Shown piece by piece: positions 45,700-57,829 of a stretch of 64,000 bases of DNA (position 1 is the first letter of the stretch; every line of letters begins with the position of its first letter). The DNA is from Desmodus rotundus (Eukaryota > Chordata > Mammalia > Chiroptera > Phyllostomidae). The position numbers and the translations under genes are program-made. The notes beneath the pieces are model-generated. The model ran no database searches. It saw nothing but the letters and a program-made list of their open reading frames with translations, and was not told the DNA's origin. Location of the stretch: positions 80,627,161 through 80,691,160 of the forward strand of contig NC_071391.1 in NCBI RefSeq assembly GCF_022682495.2, given 5' to 3'.

Positions 45700-46960
45700 C
45701 ATCCATCCCATTAATTCAACTGATAATGGTGAGTGTCTGTCACATGCCAGACCTCAATGGCTCTAGGCACTGGGCACGTATTGCACAGAACAGGAACATT
45801 TCTGCCCTCGTGGAGCTTGTGTGCTAGTCGGAGAAAATAATAAATGTACAAATAGGTAAAGTACATAATATGTTAATGATTAACCGCTATAGAAAAAAAT
45901 TATGAAAACAACTGGATAGAGAATAACAGGGAAGGGCAGTAAGAGAAGGCCACATTGAAGTAACATGTAAGCAAAATCCTTAAGTGGCATAAAAATATCT
46001 GGGGAAAAGGGGCATTCCAGCTCAGTAACAGGAGCACAGAATAGTTTAAAGAATGAAAAAGGAAGCCAGTTGACTTCATCTCAGCAAGAGAAGAGGAAAT
46101 CGGCAGATGAGGCCTGAGTGACAAGAGACCAAAACATACTGGCTCTGCAAGGCCATTGAGAAGGATAGGGATCTTCCTCTGAGATGGGAAACCTCTGGAG
46201 GAATCTGAGAAGTGACAGGATCAGATTTACCTTTTCAATTTTTCTATCTTTTTTTAAAAAGGATTTTACTTATTTATTTTTAGAGAGGAGGAGGGATAAA
46301 GAAAGGGAAACATTGATGTGTGAGAGATACATCAATTTGTTTCTTCTCACATGCCCCCAACTGGGGACCTGGCCCACAACCCAGGCATGTGCCCTGACTG
46401 GAAATCGAGCCTGCTACCTTTGGGTTCGCAGGCGGGCACTCAAACCTCCTGAGTAACACCAGCCAGGGCATAAGACTGCTGTCTTATAGAATAGCAAGAG
46501 AAAAGGCAAGAAAACCGGTCCAAAGGCACTAGCAACAATCCAGACACTTCAGGGTGATAGCTGTGGCGGACGTATGAAGTGGTCACAATCTGGTAGAGTG
46601 TCTATTGTGAATGTTGGGTCAACAGTTCACAGTTGGGTTGGACGTGGGTTGTACGAGGAAAAGAAGAGTAATTTAAATAGTCACGGTTTTGTCCTCGTTC
46701 ACTGAAAAAATGGGCTTGCTATTTACTGGCTGAGGCAAGAGCAAACTGTGGGGGGCCAGGGTTCTTGAGTCTCATTTGACATGCTTATCAAGGCGGAAAT
46801 TTCTGGTAGACAGTTGGATGTGTAAGTCCAACCTGCAGGGGAGAGGTCTGGAGGAGACCTGAGAGTTCTCAGCATATGGGTGGCACACTGGCCAGGCCAC
46901 TGAGAGCCCCAAGTGTAGGCAGAGAAGCCTGGACCTTGGGGTAAAAGTGTAAAGGGAGCC
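45700..46960 (-). repeat. L2-like ancient LINE remnant, reverse orientation
   Basis: Landmarks run in reverse L2 order: 'CACATGCCAGACCTCAATGGCTCTAGGCACTGGG', 'CTGCCCTCGTGGAGCTTGTGTGCTAGT', 'GGGGCATTCCAGCTCAGTAACAGGAGCA', 'GGAAACCTCTGGAGGAATCTGAGAAGTGACAGGATCAGATT' and later 'GTAGACAGTTGGATGTGTAAG'. The right part past the SINE is assigned with less certainty. A Ves SINE on the minus strand interrupts it. Confidence 0.5.
46248..46472 (-). mobile_element. Ves SINE, minus strand
   Basis: On the minus strand: head TGCCCTGGCTGGTGTTACTCAGG, B box region, 'CAGTCAGGGCACATGCCTGGG', 'TTGTGGGCCAGGTCCCCAG', then a tail that appears on the plus strand as TTTTAAAAAGGATTTTACTTATTTATTTTT. It is the only antisense SINE of the set. 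The CTCF-like core is degraded (CCAGTTGGGGGCAT). No clear target duplication. Confidence 0.88.
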
Positions 46961-46999
46961 TCACTTATGCACAAAACACACACACATTATTTGTTTTCT

Positions 47000-47105
47000 G
47001 GGTGTAAACTGTAAACTATTTACTGCTCAGGACAGACTATGTCTCTTTTTATCTCCACATACCTAACACAGGGCCTGGTACACATTCTACTAAACACATG
47101 CTGAC
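47000..47105 (+). repeat. L2 LINE 3' end
   Basis: 'TTTTTATCTCCACATACCTAACACAGGGCCTGGTACACATTCTACTAAACACATGCTG' (landmarks) corresponds to L2 '...TATCCCCAGTGCCTAGCACAGTGCCTGGCACATAGTAGGCGCTCAATAAA...'. Confidence 0.5.
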
Positions 47106-47250
47106 CAAGACCACCTAAGAATCGCAAGTAAAATCCTTAAAAGGCAAACAGAAGACGTTAAAGATTAAGTGCAAAGGACTTGGGCACAAACACTAATATC
47201 CACAATACTGACAGATGAACAAGAATATTATGAAAAACAAAATGACAGGA

Positions 47251-47478
47251 GTTACTATTTATTAACACTTTTAATATGCCAGGCTACAAACAGAGCATTC
47301 CATGTAAATTACTACAATCGATGCTCACAAGATGAACACTGTTACTCCCATTAAAGAGATGAGGAAATTCAGGCTCCAAATGGCTGAGTGGCTTCCCCAG
47401 GTCACACGCTAGTAAGTGGCTGGGACATTCAAATCCAAATGTGGGACTCCAAACCCCATGCAATTATCTGTACATTAT
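47251..47478 (+). repeat. MIR, near full length
   Basis: In order: 'GTTACTATTTATTAACACTTTTAATATGCCAGGC', 'CCATGTAAATTACTACAATCGATGCTCACAAGATG', 'CCCATTAAAGAGATGAGGAAATTCAGGC', 'GCTTCCCCAGGTCACACGCTAGTAAGTGGCTGGGAC' and 'CCAAATGTGGGACTCCAAACCCCATGC', the full MIR core order. Confidence 0.88.
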
Positions 47479-48220
47479 GCCGACTCATGTCTGTCCCAAC
47501 TGCTCTCTGAATGCCAATCAGACTGGCTATGCATGTAATGTGCTCTGAACTGATAAAACCTACAGCCAAGCATCTTTGGTAAACAACAAAAAATTTGCTG
47601 AAGCAGCAGGGGAATCTGGGAAAGATCTGTGTACCTTAGGCTGGGGAGAACCATGGGCCACAGAACCCGTAATGTGACTCTTTGGCAGTATCTGAGCATA
47701 CCCAGAAAAACTGTACGGAACCAGATGGCAGGGATCAGAGCTCAGCAGCTCGGGGCAGCTGAAGAGCAATGGAAACGATGGTGACCACTATAGATTTATG
47801 AGTCTCTGATACATCAGCTTAGACTTCAGTGTGGATCTTGGGGAAGGGGGAAAAGGATACGGCAGACCACTAAGATCAATGTTTCTGCTGATTAACATAT
47901 CATTAGCACTTTTAAAACAAATCTAGCCTGTTCTGTGGCCCAAGAAAATCATTTAAGACCAAAGTTTATAGACAAGAACTAATTTACAGACACAAAGGAA
48001 AGCTCTGAAATCAAAGGACATTTTCTTAACTTCAAAAAGGAGAATCACAGTAACACACTCAATGAAAAGATGATGCATATATTGTAACTTAGAAGATGTT
48101 GCATTTAAAAAACACAAAGTTGGAATACTTTTGGGGGCATGGTAAAGCGCCTTATGGATTGGCATGCTTGGCAATGATCCGAGTTTGTCATCACCAAGGA
48201 AATGGTGGCAAATTAAATTA
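47479..48220. other. Intergenic DNA, nothing recognised
   Basis: No exon or RNA gene is supported. The 138-codon minus-strand frame at 47953-48369 overlaps an L1 3' end on the other strand and has no domain. Confidence 0.5.
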
Positions 48221-48224
48221 AAAA

Positions 48225-48395
48225 CTAACATGTTACCGAAGTTACTGGGGACAAATGGTGATGGATGGAGACCTGACTTGGAGGGGGGCATGAACACACA
48301 TACCGTGTACAGACGATGTGTTGCAGAAGTGTGCACTGAAAGCTGTGTGATTTTGTTAACCAGTGTCACCCCAATAAATTAAATTAAAAGGGAAA
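48225..48395 (+). repeat. L1 3' terminal fragment
   Basis: 'TGATGGATGGAGACCTGACTTGG', 'GTGTACAGACGATGTGTTGCAG' and 'TTTTGTTAACCAGTGTCACCCCAATAAATTAAATTAAAA' match a mammalian L1 3' terminus ending in an A-rich tail. Confidence 0.65.
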
Positions 48396-48399
48396 AAAA

Positions 48400-49205
48400 G
48401 GAATAGAAACAATAGCGCTTAATACATTTAAGCCAAAATAAATAGGTATGTAGGCCTGAACATTAAAAAAAACAGCTACCAAAGTACACTTAGAAAATCC
48501 CACTCTATTGATTTGCTTCCTTTCTAAAATAATTTTTTCTGATCACTGAATTGGCAGAAGTCACGTTTTTAACTATTGGCAGAGCTTTTTCACTTGGGCC
48601 CTTAAAAGTGACATATTAAGACCATTATAGCCATGTCACCTTTTAAGTAAGCCGAACATATACAGAAATCCAATTTAAGAAAATAAGTGTACAATAAGCA
48701 CATACTATTTAATTTTTAAATAAAAGTACACCTATACCTTTTATGTAAAAAAATAACTTCCTATATTTTAGGAATACTCAAAATATAGAAAATCTTATAT
48801 AAACTAACCCTATCCACTGGACTTTAACACTATTTCTTAAAGACGATAAAACAGCTGTAACATGTGTGTGCAGGTAATCTCCAGAAAGAGGCACAAGTTG
48901 AAAACAGTTACCTCTAGGAAGAGCTGGAGACTAGAGGACAGAGAAAGGCTTATTTGTTTTTAAATGTTACCCTACTGTATTTATTGCATTTTGTTTCATG
49001 TTCATGTACTACTTGTATTTAAAAAATTTTAAGGATTTAATCAAGCTTTTAAAAATGAGGCTTCAGCCACAAAGTAGCTAAGTATGACACAAAGCACCTT
49101 TACTATTGGGCAACTTCAGCATGTAATATAATACCAAAAGCAAATAAAAATATGTTTTCCTAAAAATATCTGTAATTTAATGCCTACTTTTCTAAGTCTT
49201 TAAAA
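48400..49205. other. AT-rich intergenic DNA, nothing recognised
   Basis: No gene or clear repeat seen. Confidence 0.5.
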
Positions 49206-49211
49206 AACACA

Positions 49212-51725
49212 ACTCCCTGTCAAGATGGTGGTACAAGCACACGTGACTCGCCTCCTCACACCACCACATCAAAATCACAACTAAAATACAGAACAACCAT
49301 CACTCAAAACCATCAGAAATCAAGTTGAATGGAAGTCTGACACCTAAGGAAATACACCACATGCACCCAGACTGGTAGGAGGGGCACAGATGTGGAACAG
49401 GCTGGTCCCTCACCCATGTCTAGTGCATACAAACTCAGGGGGGATATCTCAGGAGCAAGAAGTCCCAGTCCCACAACAAGACCCCCAGTCCAGGATTCCA
49501 GTGCCAGGAAGATAAGTCCCTAAAACTTCTGGCTGCAAAAACCAGTGGGGATTAAGTTAGTGGAAGAAACTTCCAGAGCCCAAACAATTCCTATTAAAGA
49601 ACTCACACATGGACTCACTTACTCAGACTCACTCCCTCTGAGATCCAACACCAGGGTAGCAGCTTGAAAGGTACCAGTGGTATACAGGGAGGACTGAACT
49701 GTCTGGCATCAAAGCAAGAAAAGGACATTATTTCTAACCCCCCCCCTTTTCTAAACCTGACCCCGCAAGAGTGGGCAAGTTGGTGCGATATCTGGGACTC
49801 CGCTGACCTGGCTAACACTGGCTAACATTGTTTGACCCACCTTGGAGACGCCCAGAGACTCTGCTCCACTCAATTTATGGGCCCACCCAAGCTCCTTTTC
49901 CATATGAATGGCTGGTCTTGGCTCTTGCTTCACAACTTCCTAAATCCTAACAAATAAGCAGCAGCTGGCCTCACTGAGCCCCAGGCCTGGAACTAGCAGT
50001 AGTCAGTCTAGATTTACAGCTTGGTTTTATCTGGGAATCTTCAAGCCCAGCACAAACATCAGCCATCACAGACTGCTTTATAGCCCAGGCAGGGTGGCCC
50101 TGGGGAAAACACAGGTTGGGGCTGACCTTGGCCGGCACCACCAGGGAAACCTCAGGGCCAGCACACACAGTGGACAGCTACAGACCACGATGGAGCACCA
50201 TCACCTGGCTCATGCACAGCTGATCCTCCACAGGGTGCAGGCAGGTGGCTAAGCGATCACAGCCAATCCTTTTAGCTGACTGGCCTGACTAAATACCTCC
50301 CATTGATTTGCCAACAGCAACCAAGGCTCAACTACAAGAGGAGGTTGTACTCAGCCCACACAAAGGGCACACCTTGAGTACCCAGCTTGGATGAAAGGGG
50401 AGGCTGTGCCATTGTACTCTACAGGTCACCTATAACATATGGCCACACTACCAAGACAGGGAGTCAAAGCAGCTCTAGCTAATACATAGAAACAAACACA
50501 GGGAGGTTGCCAAATGAAAAGACAAAGAAAAATGGCCCAAATGAAAAAACAAATCAAAACTCTAGAAAAACAGCTAAACAAAATGGAGATAAGCAATCTA
50601 TCAGATGCAGAGGTCAAAACATTAGTTGTTAGGATGCTCAAGGAACTCAGTAAGGACCGTAAAAGCATAAAAAAATCCAGTCAAAAATGAAGGCTACACT
50701 AATTGACATAAAGAACAAGGGAAACAACAGTACAGTGGATTTAGTAAAGAATCAAATCAATGATCTGGAACATAAGGAAGCAAAAAACAATCCGAACAAC
50801 AAAAAGAAAAAATACAAAAAAATGAGGATAGTATAAACAGCCCCTGGGACAACTTCAAGAGTTCCAACATTTGTATCATAGGGGTGTAAAGAGCATAGGG
50901 AAAAGAAAGAACAAGGAATTGGAAATCTATTTCAAAAAATAATGAAAGGAAACTTCCCTAGTTCGGTGAAGGAAATAGACATGCAAGTCCAGGAAGCAGA
51001 GAGAGTCCCAAACAAGAGGGATGCAAAGACACCCACCCCACAACACATCATAATTAAAATGCCAAAGGTTAAAGATAAAGTGAATCTTAAACGTAGCAAG
51101 AGAAAAGAAGTTAGTTACCAACATGGGAATCCCATAAGACTGTCAGCTGATTCCTCAAAAAAGAAACTCTGCAGGTTAGAAGGGACTGGCAAGAAGCAGG
51201 GACCTACCACCAAGGTTGCTCTACTTGCAAAAATGTCATTTAGAATTGAAGGGCAGATAAAGAGCTTCCCAAACAAGAAAAACCTAACGGAGTTCATCAT
51301 CGCAAAACCACTATTATATGAAATGTTAAAGGGACTTAATAAGATCAAAACCATGAACAATAAAATGGCAAAAAATACATATCTATCAACAATTGAATCT
51401 GGTAAACAAAACAAGAACAGAGACAGAATCATGGATACAGAGAGCATTTTCATGGCTGCCATATGGCAGGGGGGCACAGGGGAATGGGTGAGGAGGTGAG
51501 GGGATTAGAAAGTACAAATAGGTAGTTATAAAATACCCACGGGGATGTAAAGTACAGTATACGAAATGGAGTAGCCAAAGAACTTACAGGCATGAACCGT
51601 GAACATGAACAATGGTGGGGGGAACTGCCTGAAGGAGTGGGGTGTGCTGACTGGAGGAGGGACAAAGGGGGGAAATATCAGAACTGTAATAGCATAAGTG
51701 ATAAAATATAATTTAAAAAGTATAA
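49212..51725 (+). mobile_element. ORF1-only (half-L1) element C, longer leader
   Basis: The start is 'CTGTCAAGATGGTGGTACAAG', followed by a ~1.3-kb leader unlike that of elements A and B but similar to the one at 8.4-10.5 kb. An ORF1 remnant runs from 50532 to ~51345. It is followed at once by a short spacer and the L1 3'UTR ('ATGGATACAGAGAGCATTTTC', 'GGCAGGGGGGCACAGGGG', 'GTATACGAAATGGAGTAGCC'), ending 'ATAGCATAAGTGATAAAATATAATTTAAAAAG'. ORF2 is absent. No clean target duplication was found, perhaps from age. Confidence 0.7.
50532..51345 (+). pseudogene. ORF1 of half-L1 element C, partly open
   Basis: ATG at 50532 starts MAQMKKQIKTLEKQLNKMEI. The coiled-coil part has frameshifts. From 50942 the frame is open through the RRM and C-terminal domain: 'MKGNFPSSVKEIDMQVQEAE', 'PQHIIIKMPKVKDKVNLK', 'RIEGQIKSFPNKKNLTEFII', 'KPLLYEMLKGL', the expected ORF1 C-terminus. 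The normal stop after KGL is lost, so this frame runs on to 51499 into the 3'UTR. Lys/Arg-rich C-terminal regions bind RNA in ORF1p. Confidence 0.75.
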
Positions 51726-51739
51726 AATTAAATTATATG

Positions 51740-54640
51740 TAAAAGTGCAAAAAAACAATTTTCTTTAAGTGGAGCTAAAAGAAAGTTAACAGAAGAGGGA
51801 ATTTGATAATAACTTCATTATTTTAATGCTTTAAAAAATCTCCAAGGGAAAACATCCTTAATATCCTAGCCTTATGTTTTGCAAAAATAGAAACTATTAC
51901 TATATAAACTTACAAAAATCTACACAATTAATAATTGTTTGAGAAATTTCTACCTGTACTGCTTAAGGTAATGGATAATCATACAAAGTAGAAAAATAAT
52001 TTTTAGTAAAAATGACACTTAATGGCAAGTTAAATACAGTAAACAAATGGCCCTAAGAAAATTTTACTTAATATTATGTTTCAAGATCGGCTATTCTAAC
52101 ATAAACCAGTATCAATAAGATTGCTCACATTCAACACTCTATTACAAGGAAATCACATTTATATTTGATGTTAAAGAATATGCAATTCTTTACTGGCAAA
52201 GAACTAAGCCAACAAATTTAAAGTAGTAGCTAGCCTCCCTAGCGATGAATTTATACCTTTTGACGCTCCCTAGCACTGTAACTTACAAATTAAGAAAACT
52301 TTTTCCAGCCTCATTAATTAAGTCAATTTCACAACTTTTGTTTGCTAACTGGCACCTACTAAGCGACTTCTAATTTCTCCAACTCATTAACATTTTATCT
52401 TTTTTTTCTGGTATTTTAACTACTTTACTTTCTATATCTTAATTTGAGTTCATGTCTTAACTCCCTTTTTTAACTACAATTTCCATGACATAGTCACAGT
52501 GTCTCATTTCCTCGGAACCAAAACCATGCTTTGCATAAATATCCGTTACTCTGCAAACCACTGGAAGAATGAATGACTGTACGAATGCACATGTACATAT
52601 ACACTCGTTTAATTACTTTATGGGAAAAAAATGCCATGCCTCCTTGTCTCCCATTCAGCATTCCTTTCACAATACTATTAAACTAAAAACCATTTAAATG
52701 TCTACTACCTAAGAGCTAAAGCATAATGGCTCAAAATTAAGAGGCGGTAGAGAAAAATTTTCTTACCTGTAGACATGATACCAGTAATATAGAAGACATA
52801 TGTACTTGCTTCCAGTCTTCCTAATGCTTGAGAACATTCCAAAAATACTAATGCCAATAATCTCCTCTAATGGATAAATTATTTACATTTGATGCAAAGT
52901 CTTTGATACAGTCTATGTTCCACACACTTATCACAAATATCCTTAAAACATCAACTGACAGTAGAATATAATGCAGCCCACTGCATGAACTATATTACAA
53001 ACTTTACAGATGATGAGGTTTGGGTCCTAAATCTCGGTTTTACACTGCATGGTACTCTAGTTTTTACAAGATGCAAGTAATCTCTCAAATTGCAGGGTAT
53101 TTTAAGAATGCATATAAACTACCAAGTAACAATGACTTTATTTTGTACCTACCCACAAAAATATTTTTTATACTTATGATCTACTTTAAAAAGATCTGAA
53201 AACTTCTAGGGGAAAAATAACAGCTTAATCAACCTCAATGTTCTAGGAAACTAAAATGAGCTACTATCAAGTATTATCTCCACACCAGCGGTACGTTGTT
53301 ATAGTTTAACAAGTTAGTGGGAAGGAAAACCATCCACTTATAACTCAGATTAGCAAAAGATTTTATTTACCTATATTCAAAAACTTTATGTCCTAAAAAT
53401 TGAAAGAAATACTGTATTAGGAATTATATGGGGAAAATAAACAAAAATAAGAAAGAAAAACAACCCCTATCATTTGGACATAAGCGTATGAATCATCACA
53501 CTTTTAGCAAAAGTTAGTTGACAGAGCAAGCATAATCAAGTATGATCTTTAACTTTAAAAACCTACAGAAATTTCCAAAGTTGTTCAAAGCTGTCACACC
53601 CAGTGAGTAACTGTGTATTTATATTCTGAGATAATCTTCAGAGTTGGGTTTTGTTAAATGTAACCTCTTCAAAATGATCTTTTAAGAACTATTTTTCTAA
53701 CTCCTTAAAAACTTGTTTTAGAAAACCCTTCAAGTGCCTTCTAGCCACATTATTAGGGTCATCTGAAGCAAAAAGGATACTGATAGAACTGCTGTTGTAA
53801 GCACTCTCTGCATAATCATTTTTCAACTATAAGCAAGTATTAAAATTCATAGTACACAGATATTAACCTTTGGTCAGGTATTACATTTTTGGGAAGACAA
53901 TGCATTAGGAATCGAAGTGTCTAAATCTGATTCCAGAGAAGTGTTGTAAAACAGACAATCCAGAAATATGAAATTGCTTATAAAAATGAGACAAGAAGGT
54001 AGAATATCTGGAAATTCAACACAGAATCCGATCTATTTTTACTTGGGTGTCTTTCTTGTTCTTCTGTGCCATTGAAGAACCCAACCCCAGAGGCTGGATA
54101 AAAGAATGAAAAAAAAAGGTCTTAACTGTACCAAAGAGGTCACTTGGAAAATAAGAAGAAAAAGCATTACTACACATAGAAAACATGAGAGTAAATTACA
54201 TCCAGATATTTCCTTTAAATTCTCAGAAAGTAGTAATTTAATTCTTTCTCATGACCACAGCCTTTCTTTGGGCTAATTACAAGAATTACATAATTCTATT
54301 AAGCTTTCTTTATTCTCTGAATGAAGTATATCTACATAGCAGCATGAATTGTCCTTTGGGCCTAAGCTTAAGTTATCGTTCCCTTCTGTAACTCATTCCT
54401 GAAGGTACCAGGCATTTTCAAATCAAACCCAAACCACTTCAGCACAGAATTCAAGGCTCCATACATTTCTGACTCAACCCACTGAAGCTTCACCATCCCA
54501 GAGTCAGCACGCAGTGAACCACGTGGTCTAGTGCAGTCCAGACAGTCTGCTTTTCATCTCTTGGCTCTAAACAGTGTACATATGATACCCCTACTGGTCT
54601 GCCTCTTGCTAGTAATACCTTCATCAAAAATTACTCTTTT
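51740..54640. other. AT-rich single-copy DNA, no feature recognised
   Basis: 2.9 kb free of young transposons. I find no open frame of note, no splice-flanked exon I can identify and no RNA gene. The absence of repeats next to L1-dense DNA makes it a candidate for conserved non-coding sequence, which cannot be judged from one genome. Confidence 0.5.
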
Positions 54641-54649
54641 TTCTTTAAA

Positions 54650-55728
54650 ACACATGAAAACTAAAAACACAGGCAACGAAAGGAAAAATAAACTGTGCTT
54701 CATCAAAATTTTGTGCCTCGAAGGATAGTATCAACAGAGTGAAAAAGCAACCCACGAATGGAAGAATATTTGCAACTCATATATCTGGTAAGGGATTATG
54801 TGCAACTCATATAATTTGATAAGAAATTAATATTCAGAAAATATAAAGAACTAGAACTCAATAATAACCAAAACAGCTCAACTTAAAAAATGGGCAAAAC
54901 ATGAATAAAAATTTTGAGAAAAAAGATATACATATGGTCAATAAGCACATGAACAGATGGGTTCAACATCATGGAGAAATGCATTATTGGGAAATGCAAA
55001 TCAGAACCACAGTGACATACCACTTCATCCATTGGGAGAGCTATTATCAAAAACAAAAATAACAATTGTTGGTGAGGATGTGGAAAAACTGGAATCCTTA
55101 TGCACTGATGGTAGGAATGTAAAATGGTACAGCTGCTAAGAAAGATAGTATGGCAGTTCCTCAGAAAATTAAACATAGCAATTTCCTTTGTGGGTATATA
55201 CCCAAAAGAATTGAAAGCAAGTACTTGAACAGATATCTGTACACCAACGTACACAGTAGCATTGTTGGCAATTGTCAAAATGTGGAAACAATCCAGTTGT
55301 CCTTTGATGAAAGGATAAACAAAATATGGTACATACATACAATGGAATAGTATTCAGCCTTTAAAAAGAACAGAACTTCGATACATGCAGTAACAGGGAT
55401 GAACCTCAAAAACATACGCTCAGTGAAGTCAGACACAAAGGGACAAATATTATGAGTCCACTTGTAAGAGCTACTTAGAACAGTCAAATTTGGAGACAGA
55501 AAGTAGAATAGTGGTAACCAGAGACTAAGAAGAGAGAGGAACGGGGAATTAGTTAGTGGTTAACAAATACAGAGATTCTGTTTGGGATGATGGAAGAGTC
55601 CTGGAGGTGGACAGTGGTGACAGTCGCACAACAGTGTGAATGTGCTGTAACTAAACTGTCCACCTGAAAATGGTTAAAATGGCAAATTTTACATTATGTA
55701 TATTTTAACACAATAAAGATTCAATGGA
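54650..55728 (+). mobile_element. Old L1 (L1MB/L1MA-like) 3' fragment
   Basis: ORF2 C-terminal landmarks: 'TGTGCTTCATCAAAATTTTG', 'AAAATGGGCAAAACATG', 'GGTGAGGATGTGGAAAAACTGG' and 'TACAATGGAATAGTATTCAGCC'. A 3'UTR follows with 'GATGGAAGAGTCCTGGAGGTGG', 'ACAGTGTGAATGTGCTGTAAC' and 'AATGGTTAAAATGGCAAATTTTAC', ending 'AACACAATAAAG'. Strongly mutated, no frame open. Confidence 0.8.
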
Positions 55729-55739
55729 AAATTCCTAAT

Positions 55740-57585
55740 GCCATTAAACTTTTCAATATTTAATATAGACTATTATTATAATTATTACACTTGGTTTGTC
55801 AGTTGGGTATAAAATAAGTCTTCCTATAAAGTTAGAAAAACTTAAACTTAGGTACTTTTTAAAAGATGTCTTTAAATACTGACCAGTGCTTGCTTGATAT
55901 TTGAGCTAAAAAATAAAAATTAAGCAATTCACCAAAGAAAAGGAATACCTAAGAAACTATATTGTGTATTCTTATCCTGTTTCACTAACTTTTGTCTATT
56001 GATCTGCTTTATGTTGATCTGCTTTATATTGATCTCCTTCATCACAAAACTCTTATCCAAAACAGCTAAACTTTTGAAGTTAATAATAATATAAATGGAA
56101 TGATGGCATATACATTCAAATGCTAGCCTTGAATTACAGACTTTTCAGTATAAACAACAGGAAAGAGAGGGAGGTGTTGCCTTGTGAGTCTAAGACATAC
56201 ATGCATTCCTAGATCTAAAATAGAAAATAAAACATTTAAATTTAACTTGTAAAAAAAGTAAAAGTAATATCATGGCATACATTATAAAAGTGCAATAATT
56301 TCATATAATAAATCCATGTTTTACCAAAAAGAACTCTTCCAAGGATCATTGCATAAATCTCAGAAATTCTGATCCCATATTACCACTTGGAAGATGGACT
56401 ATTATTGGCTATATAGACTTAGTAAAGACAAACTAAAACCAGTATCGCTATTTTTAAGAGCAATCAAATGACATGCATAAATATCAAAGTACATCTAGAT
56501 TTTAAAATGATCATTAAATAAACATGAACAATTAGAACAGAGAAATACAAATAAATTACGCGGATGGAAGCAAGTGACTAGATACAAGCACGGAGGAATC
56601 TGGGCATACAAATAACATGAATCGACAAAATGGTATTGCCATTTTTAAGACAATCTAGTATTGTAACACACAAATGCAAATAGTCTAAGAGCTAAGATAA
56701 TTTAATTTTGAAGTTCCATATTTTAAGATAGGCCGTAACAAGGGGTCACAGTCATTCTAATCTTGCTTCTGTTATCCCAGAATATAGCTGGTACTTAATA
56801 AAACATGTTGGCTAAATGAAGATCATTAAATAACCTGGAACCATTTAGTAGGCAGGGAAGCCCAAAGCCAAACAGAAACCTGAATTTAAAAGATGTGTCA
56901 TACATTATCCTAGTCATGACCTTTAACCTTAAAATTCTGTGGAAAATAATGATGGATATTTCAACTCCTAAAGCAGTGAATACAACCTGAAATCAGAAAA
57001 CCCTTGTATCAGAGTTTAAGGAAGGTCAAAATATTGAGGCAACAAAGGAGTTATGATCTTTCCACAGGTAAAAATGGTAGCTCTAACAATCTTGAAAGAT
57101 GGGCACATTAAGAAGAAGGTCCACTAGGAACAAATGGGAGTTAAGATAATTTAAGTGAAAAAGTCAAGGATGGAAAAGTGGTAAGATTTGATGTATGAAA
57201 CATTATTGTGAGCCAATTTTTCCTGGTTACCAGGGTAGAATGTGAGAAGTAAGATTGCCTTGACTTTTATGAAGTTATCAAAACATCTGCAGAATCCACT
57301 GAGCTTTTGAAATGTACTAGAATACTGTCATTCTATATGATAAACCACATTAGAACATGATACATAATCTTGTTTAAAAAAGAAAATGCTCAACTTCTGT
57401 TCATTTAGAATAAATTTAAGAGAGAAACTTATCTACCAGTGTAGTGTAGTTCCATATTTAAATGTTTTCCCTTATCTTACTAAAGATATCTAAGTTTTGG
57501 TTTATTAATCAGTTCAGTAAATTAATGCTAAAGGCAGTAATTCCTTACACTTCAGCTTTAAGCTTTAGATTAAAAAAAAAATTAA
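55740..57585. other. AT-rich single-copy DNA
   Basis: Nothing coding recognised. A short tandem of a 15-bp unit (GATCTGCTTTATGTT, GATCTGCTTTATATT, partial GATCTCCTT) sits at 56001-56040. Confidence 0.5.
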
Positions 57586-57590
57586 TTGTG

Positions 57591-57800
57591 CCCTGGCTAG
57601 TATGGCTCAGTGGATTGAGTGCAGGCATTTGAACCAAATGGTCACCAGTTCGACTCCCAGTCAGGGCACATGCCTGGGTTGCGGGCCAGGTCACCAGTAG
57701 GGGGCACGCAAAAGGCAACCACACGCTGATGTTTCTCTCCTTCTCTTTCTCCCTCCCTTCCCCTCTGTCTTAAATACCTAAAATCTTAAAAAAAAAAAAA
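57591..57800 (+). mobile_element. Ves SINE with intact CTCF-like core
   Basis: The head GTGCCCTGGCTAGTATGGCTCAG is followed by a B-box-like CAGTTCGACTCCCAG, 'CAGGGCACATGCCTGGGTTGCGG', a CT-rich tail, AAATACCTAAAATC and an A14 run. It carries CCAGTAGGGGGCAC at 57694-57707, a full match to the CTCF core consensus. Clear target duplications were not identified. Confidence 0.9.
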
Positions 57801-57829
57801 ACAAAAAGTTAAAAGAAAAACTAATTTTA

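Noticed and set aside
54883..55338. 151-codon minus-strand frame rich in hydrophobic residues
   Set aside because: Antisense of an old L1 ORF2/3' region.
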